Positions 26,037 to 35,253 of a stretch of 55,311 nucleotides of DNA are shown here, in pieces. The stretch is from Simiduia aestuariiviva (GTDB lineage: Bacteria; Pseudomonadota; Gammaproteobacteria; Pseudomonadales; Cellvibrionaceae): positions 835,407 through 890,717 of the forward strand of contig NZ_JACHXZ010000002.1 in NCBI RefSeq assembly GCF_014192475.1, given 5' to 3'. The stretch's first letter is position 1. Each line of letters starts with the position of its first letter. The notes beneath the pieces are model-generated. The model saw nothing but the letters and a program-made list of their open reading frames with translations. It was not told the DNA's origin and did no database searches. The position numbers were made by a program, and so were the translations under genes.

Positions 26037-26432
26037 TTATGGGACACTGTGCACTTTTGCTATCGCAGACTGGCCACCCCGAGTGATAGTGCAGTCCGTT
26101 GCGACACCGGTTACAGTGCCCACAGGTCCGCCGGTCACCGTATAGCCGGCCGGCAACCCGTCTTCTAATAATCCAGTAATCGCCGCCGCACACGTTGCGC
26201 CAGACGTCGTAAAGTGTTTAGCCGTGGTACCCAGGGCCGTTGTTGCCTGATAGGACGCGAGATTAAGGGAAGACGAACTGGAGATTCCCCCCGCGACCCC
26301 TTGCGTACCCGCAGTCGCAGCTTCATCCTGCAAGTTAATAAACTTTGGCACCGCAGTCGCTGCCAGAATCCCCAAAATGACTATCACCGCGATAAGCTCA
26401 ATCAGGGTAAAACCAGATTGCATTTTATTCAT
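26037..26432 (-). CDS. mshA: MSHA major pilin MshA
   Basis: Major subunit of the mannose-sensitive haemagglutinin pilus, 131 residues before processing. MNKMQSG is the leader; [20 protein letters not shown] opens the mature helix with Glu at +5. The sequence [10 protein letters not shown] after the helix is typical of MshA. Two cysteines (GATCAAA and TDCTITR) can form the C-terminal disulfide loop. Its ribosome site GGAG is seven bases before the ATG, stronger than those of its neighbours. A 204-base leader lies upstream and a hairpin downstream, so it can be made in excess over the rest. Confidence 0.94.
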   Translation of the reverse strand: MNKMQSGFTLIELIAVIVILGILAATAVPKFINLQDEAATAGTQGVAGGISSSSSLNLASYQATTALGTTAKHFTTSGATCAAAITGLLEDGLPAGYTVTGGPVGTVTGVATDCTITRGGQSAIAKVHSVP

Positions 26433-26636
26433 GGAAAATCTCCGTTACATTCAACATCTAATTGGTAATACAAAAAGTCATAAGCTCGTGGTTTTTATTA
26501 CTTAATAATCAAAACCATCTCTGTAACCCTATTCTTTAATCGCGAGCAAACTAGCCATCTAAAAACTGCAATCCTTTTCTCAAGCATAGGATAAAAAATT
26601 ATAATTTCCACAGTTTACATTAGAGAAACTGGAGGA
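26433..26636 (-). promoter_or_regulatory. AT-rich leader of mshA with a candidate -10
   Basis: The only long gap inside the pilus cluster. On the minus strand a perfect TATAAT lies at 26603-26598, inside an AT-rich run, but with no clear -35 at 17 bases. If real, transcription would start near 26591 and give an mshA leader of about 160 bases. No sigma54 -24/-12 pair with the right spacing was found. Confidence 0.4.
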
Positions 26637-27173
26637 TTACTCGCCGCTCACAACCGAAACCTGCCCGCTTATCACATCGTAATCGAAATAGCGCATAACG
26701 CGAGCTTGCCCATATCGTATATATCGGCAGCTCGTGGATGTACTTAAATACACTTGGAGCTTTTTTGAGGGTTTTAACTCCCTCTCTGCGATTTGAATAT
26801 CACCCGGCGTTCGCATAATGGCATTCCAGACCTCCATACACCCTTGAGCAGTGAGTAGGCCACGGCTTAGCACTCTATTGGTGTGCGTTGGCCAACCAAA
26901 TTTATTCACATAGATAGACGTATCTTCGAGCATAATCGCCGCCGATTCGTTATTACTCGCTGGCAGGTAATTGCCACCTTTTATAACCCAAGCCCAATGA
27001 ATAAGACCGACTGCCGATGCAAAGACTTGCGCTTGGGTCTGCATACTGGCAGCCCATGCCGCATCAATAATTCTGGAGAAATGGCGAAACCCCGCACCTG
27101 CAACAATCGCAATGACTAGCAGCACGATCACCATTTCAAACAAGCCGTACCTACCGGGCGGACGCGCGTTCAT
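26637..27173 (-). CDS. MSHA pilin-like protein, MshB/MshF position
   Basis: A 178-residue protein between mshG and mshA, where mshF and mshB lie in other MSHA loci. One membrane helix (about 10-32, starting GLFEMVIVLLVIAIVAG) is followed by a pilin-like head with SMQTQAQVFASAVGLIHWAW and INVNKFGWP-like text (YVNKFGWPTH). The class III cleavage site is degenerate: Glu is at +3 from the last glycine instead of +5, so processing is doubtful. The ATG at 27173 overlaps the mshG stop as ATGA and is preferred over a start at 27200. It could be either MshF or MshB. Confidence 0.75.
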   Translation of the reverse strand: MNARPPGRYGLFEMVIVLLVIAIVAGAGFRHFSRIIDAAWAASMQTQAQVFASAVGLIHWAWVIKGGNYLPASNNESAAIMLEDTSIYVNKFGWPTHTNRVLSRGLLTAQGCMEVWNAIMRTPGDIQIAERELKPSKKLQVYLSTSTSCRYIRYGQARVMRYFDYDVISGQVSVVSGE

Positions 27174-28393
27174 CTTTTTTGAACATCGTACATACTCCAC
27201 ATGGGCAAAAATATCCCAAGTGCTAAAATCGCGACAAACACCGCCATAACGACAATGAGTATGGGCTCAATTCTATCGCCCACTTTTTTGAGGTCGTAAT
27301 CCACTTCACGCTCATAGAAGGACGCCATTTCCTCCAACAGACTATCTACCTGACCACTCTCTTCACCCACCGCGATCATTTGCATCACCAGTGGACTGAA
27401 CATTTGACTGGCTTGATGGGTTCTTACCATTGAGTCGCCACGCTCGATACCTGAACGTATTTTATGGATTTTTGCAGCAAGGTAAGGGTTATCGATCGCC
27501 TTTGCGCAAAGGTCCAGCGCTTGAACGATTGGCACACCGGATTTCAACATTAACGCAAAAGACCGACAGTAACGCGCGACCGTGGCACGTTCCAAAATAT
27601 CGCCCACAATGGGCAGCTGGAGCTTATATCGCCCCCAGTTGAGCGCCCCCACTTCCGTTTTCAAATACTGCTTAACACCCACTATGGCAATGACGGTCGC
27701 ACCCAGCATATGCGGCCAAAAGGCCACAAAGAAGCCAGACACACCAAGCAGTATTTGGGTAGCTATAGGCAGCTCAGCATCAAATTTTGCAAACATATCC
27801 GCAAAGGCGGGGATCACCCAAATATTAATAGCCACCATTGCCACGGCGAGCGCAATCATCACGAACATGGGGTATCTCAAGGCGGCCTTCACCGACTTTT
27901 GTGTTTCCATGTCCCGCTCGAGGTAAAAACTCATCTGATCAAAGACTTGTTCAAGCTGACCGCTGCTCTCTCCCACCTTGACCATCGAAAGAAACAGCGA
28001 ACTAAAAATATCTTGGTGATAGCGCATTGCCGTAGACATATCCATGCCCGACTCTAGGCGCTCCACAATATCTTCCAGCGCCCGCTTAAAATGCCGATGG
28101 CTCATGGTCTTAGCTAAGCCTTGCAAGCCCTTCATTAAGGGAATGCCGGATTTCGTGATGGTAAACATCTGCCGGCAAAACATGACCAGGTCAGCCGTAT
28201 CCACTTCCTTGCTGGCCAGGCTTTCATTGATGCGTTCAACCCAGCTTTCAAGTTGTGCAGCCTCTTCCACCTGCAACGGCGTGATACCACGATTCACCAG
28301 CGCAGCGGCAATGGCGTCGGTGGAGCTGCCCTCCAAAATGCCGGTAATTTTACTGCCGCTCGGATCGCGGCCGGTGTATTTATAGGCGGGCAT
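27170..28393 (-). CDS. mshG: MSHA inner-membrane platform protein MshG
   Basis: PilC/GspF family protein of 407 residues that anchors the pilus machine in the inner membrane. Two T2SSF domains (about 70-195 and 270-395) each contain the KSGIPLM / KSGVPIV and GEESGQ or GESSGQ motifs. Membrane helices are near residues 170-190, 220-240 and 375-400. The opening MPAYKYTGRDPSGSKITG is typical. It starts one base inside the mshE stop (TAATG), so motor and platform are translated together. Confidence 0.93.
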   Translation of the reverse strand: MPAYKYTGRDPSGSKITGILEGSSTDAIAAALVNRGITPLQVEEAAQLESWVERINESLASKEVDTADLVMFCRQMFTITKSGIPLMKGLQGLAKTMSHRHFKRALEDIVERLESGMDMSTAMRYHQDIFSSLFLSMVKVGESSGQLEQVFDQMSFYLERDMETQKSVKAALRYPMFVMIALAVAMVAINIWVIPAFADMFAKFDAELPIATQILLGVSGFFVAFWPHMLGATVIAIVGVKQYLKTEVGALNWGRYKLQLPIVGDILERATVARYCRSFALMLKSGVPIVQALDLCAKAIDNPYLAAKIHKIRSGIERGDSMVRTHQASQMFSPLVMQMIAVGEESGQVDSLLEEMASFYEREVDYDLKKVGDRIEPILIVVMAVFVAILALGIFLPMWSMYDVQKR

Positions 28394-30171
28394 TAGAGCA
28401 GCTCCAACCCGTCTGACTCTGCCGTACTATCGCCTTCCGGAATCAGCTCGCTCTCTGGCGGTTCATCTTCAACCTGGGCCGAGACACGCATCACTTCTTC
28501 GAGCGTTGTTACCCCCTGCAACGCATACTCAAGGGCGCTGAACATGAGATTTTTGAACTTGGGATCACTGTGCACCACTTCGTTAAAGGCGCGCACATTG
28601 TTGTCGCGCAGTGCGTCGGCCATGGCGTTATTAACTTCAAGCAATTCGAAAACACCAATCCGCCCTCGATAGCCCGTGTTAAAGCAATGCGGGCAACCCA
28701 ATCCCTTTTTAAGGGATATAGATTCCACCTTGAAACGGCGCTGTCCCATCGCCACCAATTGCCGTTCGTTGGCATTGGGTTCATAGGGTGCGACGCAGCT
28801 TTCACACACCCGGCGCACCAAGCGCTGCGCGACAATGGCCTTCACTGAAGCCGCCACCAAATAGGGATCTACACCCATATCAATCAACCGCAGTGCAGAT
28901 GACACAGCGTCGTTGGTGTGCAGCGTCGACAGCACCAAGTGACCGGTCATTGCCGCCCGCAATGCAATCTCGGCGGAGCTACTATCGCGGATTTCGCCCA
29001 CCAGCAAAATATCCGGGTCTTGTCGCAAGGTGGCCCGCAGTACCCGCTCAAAGGTCAAACCTATTTTTTCATGCAGTTGAACCTGACTGATGCGAGGCAA
29101 TTGAAATTCAACGGGATCTTCAACAGTAATGATTTTTTTATCGGGCGTATTGAGTTCACCCAGCGCACCATAGAGGGTGGTTGTTTTACCGCTACCGGTT
29201 GGCCCCGTTACAAGTATCAGCCCGTTCGGGCGCAGGATTAGATTCCTAAAGGTTTTGAGCAGATCCGGTGGCATACCCACGTCTTCCAGCGAGCGAACAC
29301 CGTCCGAGTGATCGATTAACCGCATTACCACTGATTCGCCAAATTGCACTGGCATGGTAGACATACGGACATCGATACTGCGACGCTTCACTTTTAAGTT
29401 AAAGCGGCCGTCTTGGGGCAGGCGTTTTTCAGATATATTGAGGCCGGACATCAATTTCAAGCGCACCACTAAGGCACCGGCAATGCGCCGCTCATTCATG
29501 ACCTGCTCAGTTAGCACGCCGTCGATCCGCAAACGAATGCGCAACACTGTCTCGTCCGGCTCGATGTGAATATCGGATGCCTTGGCGTTAATCGCATCTT
29601 CAAAGATGTGTAATAACAATTTGACAACGGGCGCTTCTTCTTGGCCGGCGTCAGTCACCACATCCGCTAAATCAATGGCCGTTTCCTCAAGCTCGGTATC
29701 CAGCTCTTCGGCCAGCGTGGCAATTTGATCTTGATGGCTATAGGCGATATCCAGAACATCAAGCAATTCAGCTTCGCGCACTACCGCAGGATGCAACGGT
29801 TTTTTGAAGATGCGTTGCAACTCATCCAAGGAAAAAATATCGGTGGGGTCGGCCATGCCGAGCAAGATACCGTTTGCGTCTTCTTTAAGCGGCATCACTC
29901 GAAATCGGCGTGCTTGGGTTTCCGGTAATGTTTGAATCAGTGCTCGATCAAACCGAAATTGTTTAAGCTCCACAAAGGGAATCTTTAGCTGCGTAGAAAG
30001 TAAGGTCAACATGGCATTTTCATCCACGTATCCCAGCTCAACTAGCGTGCGCCCAAGTTTACGGCCCGATAATTTTTGCTCGGCAAGTGCTTGCTCAAGT
30101 TGAGCCTCGGTAATCATGCCCTTGGTGACAAGCAAATCACCGATACGAATGCGTTGACGGGCTTCAGCCAC
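28393..30171 (-). CDS. mshE: MSHA extension ATPase MshE, c-di-GMP-binding type
   Basis: Hexameric motor that polymerises the pilus, 592 residues. The N-terminal MshEN domain (about 5-145) has R9-I-G and the GMITEAQLEQAL and GRKLGRTLVELG segments that bind cyclic di-GMP in the V. cholerae homologue. The GspE ATPase domain has Walker A GPTGSGKT (323-330), Asp box EDPVEF (351-356), Walker B DILLVGEIRD (387-396), the His box STLHTND and the C456/C459-C493/C496 zinc module. The start codon is GTG at 30171 with GAGGAA nine bases upstream. Its neighbours encode MshN and MshG. Confidence 0.95.
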   Translation of the reverse strand: MAEARQRIRIGDLLVTKGMITEAQLEQALAEQKLSGRKLGRTLVELGYVDENAMLTLLSTQLKIPFVELKQFRFDRALIQTLPETQARRFRVMPLKEDANGILLGMADPTDIFSLDELQRIFKKPLHPAVVREAELLDVLDIAYSHQDQIATLAEELDTELEETAIDLADVVTDAGQEEAPVVKLLLHIFEDAINAKASDIHIEPDETVLRIRLRIDGVLTEQVMNERRIAGALVVRLKLMSGLNISEKRLPQDGRFNLKVKRRSIDVRMSTMPVQFGESVVMRLIDHSDGVRSLEDVGMPPDLLKTFRNLILRPNGLILVTGPTGSGKTTTLYGALGELNTPDKKIITVEDPVEFQLPRISQVQLHEKIGLTFERVLRATLRQDPDILLVGEIRDSSSAEIALRAAMTGHLVLSTLHTNDAVSSALRLIDMGVDPYLVAASVKAIVAQRLVRRVCESCVAPYEPNANERQLVAMGQRRFKVESISLKKGLGCPHCFNTGYRGRIGVFELLEVNNAMADALRDNNVRAFNEVVHSDPKFKNLMFSALEYALQGVTTLEEVMRVSAQVEDEPPESELIPEGDSTAESDGLELL

Positions 30172-30183
30172 GGTGAATATTCC

Positions 30184-31590
30184 TCAACTTTGACCGAGCG
30201 CGCGCATGCGTTGAACCGCATACTCACGCGCTGCGTCTTTGTCCGAAAGTGTTTGTGTCGCTCGTTCAAACGCTCGCCTTGCCCGAACATCGCCCTGTGC
30301 ATCCAAGGCAACGGCGTACCCCAACCAATAGCTACCTAAGGTGGGATTTATCGCCAACAGTTTTTCGTAGGCCTGCTCTGCGTCTTTATAGCGACGTGCC
30401 TTGTAATAGAGCCCCGCCAAAAAGCCATAGTAGTTACTGTCTTGGTTGTAACTCGGCAGGTTGCGCTCAAGTACTTCCACCGCCTGCTCCAATTGTCCGG
30501 CCTGCAGCAGCTCGGCGCTTTGCATGCGCGCCAATCGGTAGTTAGGGGCAACGCCCTGCAGCGTCACGCGCAAACTGACAGCCTCCGATGTACGCCCCGC
30601 ACCGATATACGCTTGGTGCAACACTTCGGTTAAATCGCCATTGGTAGGGGCATTTGGCAACTCGGCCGCCAGCAGGCCAATCGCCTCGCTGGGCTCACCG
30701 CCAGCAATGGCTGAGCGAGCTTGCTGAATGAGCTGTGCACGTCTTGCCTGTGTGGATTGCGACACCTGTGCCACAGCAGTCGTCCTACTGGTGGCATCTT
30801 GGGCGTCAACTGCAGGCGCGTTCGCTACCGGTGCATCGGGCTGACTGGGCAAGGTTTTGTTGGGCAGCTCCGCCCAATGCAATCGGTCAGGCGCAATTGA
30901 TTGCGCCTGAGACAACATTTTTTGTGCCGCTCGCGTTTCACCGCGCGCCATTAACCGTTGATAAAATTCGTAGTAACGATCAGCGACCCGCATCAATCCG
31001 GCTTTCGCCGTCGGATGATTGCCATCCAGGGCCAGCATAGAACGGAAGTAATGCACGGCGTTGTCGTTGGCAGGGGTTGTCAGACGATCCCGACTCAATG
31101 CAGCTTCAGCTTTTTGATGCAGCAGCGCCAACTGTAATCGCTTAACTTCTTGCGCTTGCGCGTCGAGTACCGATGGCTGTTGCACATTTGCACTGTGACT
31201 TGCAGATTGCTCGGCGCCAGCCGCAGGTGCGGGCGCCAATAATGCGGCCTCTAACGCCTGTTGATCTGGATCGTCAGGCACCGATGCCACTGCAATAGCG
31301 GCTGACTCTTTCGGCTGAATGGCAACATCAATTGTCGGTGACGGTGCCGATTGCGGCGCAGCTAGCGGCAGGCTTACAGGGGCTGCGGTTGCCAAGGGTG
31401 TGTCATCTGCGGCGCTGGTTAAATACAGTGACTGATGCACGGCAAAGGTGAATACAAAACATGCCACACCGCTCACCATCAACCACCAGCGACCTCGCGA
31501 GGTCGGCGCTATGGTTACCAGCTGCTGCTGGGCATCCTCAGCCATGGGGGTCGAATCTTCCAAGCGAAATGTAGAGGGCTGTGAACTCAT
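30184..31590 (-). CDS. mshN: MSHA biogenesis TPR protein MshN
   Basis: A 468-residue bitopic protein with a cytoplasmic N-terminus, one membrane helix (about 33-54, LMVSGVACFVFTFAVHQSLY), a Pro/Ala-rich periplasmic linker and C-terminal TPR repeats (from about residue 295, for example LLAAELPNAPTNGDLTEVLH and YGFLAGLYYKARRYKDAEQAY). The first ATG in a reliable position is 31590, overlapping the mshM stop by four bases; an apparent longer reading would run back into mshM. MshN probably links secretin and platform during assembly. Confidence 0.88.
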   Translation of the reverse strand: MSSQPSTFRLEDSTPMAEDAQQQLVTIAPTSRGRWWLMVSGVACFVFTFAVHQSLYLTSAADDTPLATAAPVSLPLAAPQSAPSPTIDVAIQPKESAAIAVASVPDDPDQQALEAALLAPAPAAGAEQSASHSANVQQPSVLDAQAQEVKRLQLALLHQKAEAALSRDRLTTPANDNAVHYFRSMLALDGNHPTAKAGLMRVADRYYEFYQRLMARGETRAAQKMLSQAQSIAPDRLHWAELPNKTLPSQPDAPVANAPAVDAQDATSRTTAVAQVSQSTQARRAQLIQQARSAIAGGEPSEAIGLLAAELPNAPTNGDLTEVLHQAYIGAGRTSEAVSLRVTLQGVAPNYRLARMQSAELLQAGQLEQAVEVLERNLPSYNQDSNYYGFLAGLYYKARRYKDAEQAYEKLLAINPTLGSYWLGYAVALDAQGDVRARRAFERATQTLSDKDAAREYAVQRMRALGQS

Positions 31591-32498
31591 AGTGCACCCC
31601 CCGCTATAAAGCTGGATGCTGCCACGCCGCCCACACTGCCTAATACGGGCCAAAGCCAATGGGCACCCAGCGCACTCGCGCGCCCTAATCGAGTCGCCTC
31701 TGGGGTATCTAAAAGCGCTAGCGCAAGGTGTTGGCGCCCCACGGTACTGTCGCCTTGACCAAAGGCCACCAACAACGCTTTGTGGGCTAATAAATTAACC
31801 AGACGAGGAATACCGCCAGATCCCAAGTACAGCATATACATGGCTACCGGCGAAAATAGCGGGGTCGATCGACCGGCCGAACACAATCGGTAATTGACAT
31901 ATTCCAAGACGCCACGCCGTGAGAACGGCGTGAGTTCCGCGGTAAACACAATGCGTTGCGTCAACTGACGCAGATCAGAGCGAGCAAGGGTGTCATCTAA
32001 CTCGGGCTGCCCAATTAACACCACTTGTAATAATTTGCGCTTATCTGTTTCTAGATTGGTCAATAGGCGCAACGCTTCAAGCGTATCGCGGGGCATCGCT
32101 TGCGCTTCATCGATGATCAACACTACCTGCTTACCTTGTTTAACCAAGAGCAATAGACGTCGATAGATGGACCCCATCAACTGATAGGCGGGCATCGATT
32201 CGTGAAAGTCAGCGCCAATTTCCATAGCCACGAAGCCTTTCAACTCATTGGGCGTGAGATAGGAGTTGGGGATGTACACCACCTGGTAGCGATCGTCCAG
32301 CAGCGACAGCAATTTTCGACACAGCAGGGTTTTCCCCGTGCCGACCTCGCCCACGATCTTTATAAAGCCTTCGTTATTTTGAATGGCACCCTGCATGGTA
32401 TTGAGCGCATTGCGATGGCTCAGTTTATTGAAGAAGAACTGCGTGTCGGGTGTCAGCGAAAAGGGCTTTTCCTGTAGGCCGAAATAATCGTTATACAC
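31587..32498 (-). CDS. mshM: MSHA AAA ATPase MshM (ExeA-like)
   Basis: A 303-residue P-loop ATPase of the ExeA/GspA type, thought to help place the secretin in the cell wall. Walker A GEVGTGKT (50-57), Walker B VVLIIDEAQ (125-133), sensor segment QVVLIGQPELDD, and a membrane helix near the C-terminus (about 280-300, WPVLGSVGGVAASSFIAG). The opening MYNDYFGLQEKPFSLTPDT is typical. It starts with GTG at 32498; ribosome site AAGGAG lies six bases upstream in the mshL end. Four-base overlap with mshN. Confidence 0.92.
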   Translation of the reverse strand: MYNDYFGLQEKPFSLTPDTQFFFNKLSHRNALNTMQGAIQNNEGFIKIVGEVGTGKTLLCRKLLSLLDDRYQVVYIPNSYLTPNELKGFVAMEIGADFHESMPAYQLMGSIYRRLLLLVKQGKQVVLIIDEAQAMPRDTLEALRLLTNLETDKRKLLQVVLIGQPELDDTLARSDLRQLTQRIVFTAELTPFSRRGVLEYVNYRLCSAGRSTPLFSPVAMYMLYLGSGGIPRLVNLLAHKALLVAFGQGDSTVGRQHLALALLDTPEATRLGRASALGAHWLWPVLGSVGGVAASSFIAGGAL

Positions 32499-32501
32499 AG
32501 G

Positions 32502-34217
32502 CTACTCCTTGTCGAAGATCTCGCGATAAGTGGCGCCCAAGTCTTGAATGCGGCGATTGCTGGCATCGATATCATTCTGATAGGTGTTGGCATCTACGAC
32601 TGTTGGTCTCAATAAGATAACCAGTTCCGTTTTTACTTTTCGGAAATCACGTTTTTTAAAAAATGTTCTAACCCCAGGTACATCGCCAAGCATGGGGGTC
32701 TTGCCGTCCACCTCCTCCACACTCTCTTGCATTAACCCGCCGAGCACGACAACCTGACCACTCTCTGCGCGCACGATACTGTCACTTTCTCTGATATCGC
32801 GAACCGCCAAAGGCAGAGAGAACTTTTCGTCGCCGATGGTGAGATTCTTCTCCTGATCTTTTACCTGGCTGACCACGGGGTGAATATGCAAAACGATTTC
32901 ACCTGTAGCTGCAATTTGCGGCGTCACATCGAGCGCGATACCACTGAAGAAACTAGCCAGTTCAATGTTGGGCGTGCTCGTTGTTGAAGATGCATTAGAC
33001 GTTGTATTACTCGACAGTCCCGTCACAAAAAATTCATCTGAACCGACCCTAATTACTGCTTTTTGGTTGTTTACGGTCGATATCCGTGGACTGCTTAGCA
33101 CCTGCACATTGCCCTGCTCTTCCAGCAAATCCAGCAATTGTGATATATCGTTAACTTTTAGCAGCGACGAAAACAGCTCGCCATTTTCTAACGCTTGCGT
33201 AATATTCACTGCGGACTCAAACTCAGAAACATTGCGCGCGAGCAGCAATTGACCACCGATTGCGCTCCAGTTAATGCCCGCGTCATACTGATCACTTAGC
33301 CGCACTTCGAGAATTTTTGCCTCGATTATCACTTGGCGCTTAACAGTCATCTCAGAGCGCTCTAGAAATTCCCGAACCGCGAACAATTCGCCGGGTAGCG
33401 CTTTGACAATCACCATGCCAGCTTGCGGAGAAACCATAACTCTTCGCTGATCGGATTCACCGCCGATAATTGCAACTAAGGTTTCATGCAACGAGCCCCA
33501 GAAATCAGTTTTCGATAAGGTTTGCACCTGCGATCCCGCCGATAAACTGCCTCCGGACTGACCACCTTCGCCGCCAAACATACCCAGTAAATTCGGGTTG
33601 CTGCTCGCGGATTGACCACCTGAATTGCCGCCTGAATTACCTTGGTTGTTATTGCTAGATCCCGAATCCATACGCCCCACTGGCACTGAAATGTCAGAAA
33701 TGCCGACGCGGCGAATATCCAAATAGTTAATGGGAAACATTTCCGTGCGGTATTCGAGTGGATAAATCGTATAGATGCCGCTGCGCTCTTTAAACTCGTA
33801 TCCGTAAATGTCACGAGCCACTTCCAAAACTTCACGCACTGACACATTTTTCAAATTGAGTGACAAGGTTCCCGCCACGCCGGGGTGCACCACCACGTTG
33901 GTTTGCGTGCCATCAATTAAGCCCAGAAAAAAGTCGCGCGCGGGTACATCGCGCACCGACACATCAAATCTAGGCACCACTGCCTCTGGGGCAGCACTGT
34001 GTCCCAACAATGTGTCACTAACGCTCGCGGGCACTTCGTGTGCGCGTGCAGGGATTTGCGCGGCAGCGACCGTTGCCATTTCCTTCGCCAAGGGGAAGTT
34101 ATCGTCCTGCGTTGCCGACGTGCAGCCCGCAAGAATCATAGCGAGCGGCAGGTACCAGCCACTGCGGCACTGTAGGGCCAAGCGGTGTAATTTCGACAAA
34201 GTACCGTTAATCAACAT
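32502..34217 (-). CDS. mshL: MSHA outer-membrane secretin MshL
   Basis: Forms the pilus pore, 571 residues. It is a lipoprotein: signal with lipobox LAGC, lipidated C32. A STN-type domain lies at about 85-140, a Ser/Gly/Asn-rich loop at about 190-225 (SGSSNNNQGNSGGNSGGQSA), and the N1/secretin core from about 260 to 560, ending with FFKKRDFRKVKTELVILLRPT, the secretin signature. It starts at ATG 34217, six bases after mshK. Its last codons carry the ribosome site for mshM. Confidence 0.94.
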   Translation of the reverse strand: MLINGTLSKLHRLALQCRSGWYLPLAMILAGCTSATQDDNFPLAKEMATVAAAQIPARAHEVPASVSDTLLGHSAAPEAVVPRFDVSVRDVPARDFFLGLIDGTQTNVVVHPGVAGTLSLNLKNVSVREVLEVARDIYGYEFKERSGIYTIYPLEYRTEMFPINYLDIRRVGISDISVPVGRMDSGSSNNNQGNSGGNSGGQSASSNPNLLGMFGGEGGQSGGSLSAGSQVQTLSKTDFWGSLHETLVAIIGGESDQRRVMVSPQAGMVIVKALPGELFAVREFLERSEMTVKRQVIIEAKILEVRLSDQYDAGINWSAIGGQLLLARNVSEFESAVNITQALENGELFSSLLKVNDISQLLDLLEEQGNVQVLSSPRISTVNNQKAVIRVGSDEFFVTGLSSNTTSNASSTTSTPNIELASFFSGIALDVTPQIAATGEIVLHIHPVVSQVKDQEKNLTIGDEKFSLPLAVRDIRESDSIVRAESGQVVVLGGLMQESVEEVDGKTPMLGDVPGVRTFFKKRDFRKVKTELVILLRPTVVDANTYQNDIDASNRRIQDLGATYREIFDKE

Positions 34218-34223
34218 GACATC

Positions 34224-34598
34224 CTATGGCGTGTTTTTGGCACGCTTTATTTGTGTATGTAACCTGAGCGACTTAACGCCATCCGGCGTCTGCAACACCA
34301 CCTGCCCCGCTTCAATGCGGGCCACTTTTGCTGCACCGACTCTATCTCCAACCCCCACCAACTGGCCATTTATGATGGCGCGCGCGCGTTGCTCTGATAG
34401 AAATATAGAACTTAGTTGGTAACCCTGCTGGGCAGTTGCGGTGGCCCGGTAATTCAATGGCCGGGTTGGATCGGATAAAGAGGGTGGCTGTGCCCACCCC
34501 TCGAGACTGGAAAATCCGATACAAAGTGCACACACATAGCGACCAAATCCGCCACAGAGAGCGTGGATCAAAGCGCGTGTTTTCAAGTACTTATGCAC
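34224..34598 (-). CDS. mshK: MSHA biogenesis protein MshK (PilP-like)
   Basis: Small periplasmic protein of 124 residues that likely contacts the secretin. A signal peptide (to about residue 37, cleavage near GWAQ) is followed by DPTRPL, the motif shared with MshK/GspC-like proteins, and a small beta domain ending TPDGVKSLRLH. No ATG is available. GTG at 34598 lies eight bases after GAGG and is chosen; TTG at 34601 is possible. The start overlaps the mshJ stop by 8 bases. Confidence 0.85.
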   Translation of the reverse strand: MHKYLKTRALIHALCGGFGRYVCALCIGFSSLEGWAQPPSLSDPTRPLNYRATATAQQGYQLSSIFLSEQRARAIINGQLVGVGDRVGAAKVARIEAGQVVLQTPDGVKSLRLHTQIKRAKNTP

Positions 34599-35253
34599 CA
34601 AAATGACCTCGCTCAGTGGTGAGTGTATACACTTCCAGCTCCGCTTCTGCTGCGGGATAGCGAGTCACCTTATAGCGCAAATCCGCCCAAAAAAATCGCC
34701 ATGGAAGCTGCTCTAAGGCCGACATATATTTTTCGATATCGAAATAGCTGCCCTCCAGCTTGACGCGCACTCGGTGCTTGAACACACCAGTGATCAAATC
34801 AGCGTTGGCTTCCACCGCTTCATCCGTCAATTGCAGCTGCTGAATGGGCAGGGTCTGTAGACTTATTAGCTTTAAAGATTCGGTCTGCAGCAACACGTTT
34901 TCCAGCACTTTGGGTAGGTCAGCCGCTGCAATAAGGCCCACGCTCAAGCCGGCCAGGCGGTCGTCCACTTTCTTTAAATCCAACCGCGTCTGTGCAATTT
35001 GTCGACGTATCTCCGCATCCGGATCTTGGTTCTGCTTCGTTTGCAAATCGCTGATCTGTTGATTTTGCGCTTGCAGGTCTTGTTCTAGCTGGCTAATTTC
35101 CAATTGAATTTGCTTGAGCTGCGCCGTTTGTGCACCGCCAATGATTAAATTCCATAGCGCGTACACCAGCACCAAGGCAACCGCCAACACCAGTCCACGC
35201 TCGCGCTGACCCAGGGCTTCAAATTTTTCTCGGTAGCGATTAAGGGCGTCCAT
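34591..35253 (-). CDS. mshJ: MSHA biogenesis protein MshJ (PilO-like)
   Basis: Bitopic inner-membrane protein of 220 residues. One membrane helix at about 22-39 is followed by a long coiled coil (about 45-95, EISQLEQDLQAQNQQISDLQ) and a ferredoxin-like domain to the C-terminus. Together with the PilN-like protein it forms the inner-membrane ring arm. Start ATG 35253; its first 14 bases overlap the PilN-like gene. Confidence 0.9.
   Translation of the reverse strand: MDALNRYREKFEALGQRERGLVLAVALVLVYALWNLIIGGAQTAQLKQIQLEISQLEQDLQAQNQQISDLQTKQNQDPDAEIRRQIAQTRLDLKKVDDRLAGLSVGLIAAADLPKVLENVLLQTESLKLISLQTLPIQQLQLTDEAVEANADLITGVFKHRVRVKLEGSYFDIEKYMSALEQLPWRFFWADLRYKVTRYPAAEAELEVYTLTTERGHFGA

Noticed and set aside
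26023-26193. N-terminal extension of mshC across mshA
   Set aside because: The frame is open, but the text (Cys/Arg-rich) is the out-of-frame reading of the mshA end and bears no pilin features.
26433-26636. Sigma54 promoter for mshA (TGGC-TAGT-TTGCT)
   Set aside because: The GG and GC elements are three bases too close together for a -24/-12 promoter.
33808-34422. 204-codon plus-strand frame across mshL and mshK
   Set aside because: Runs antisense through two certain genes and has a Ser/Thr/Ala-rich composition typical of shadow frames.
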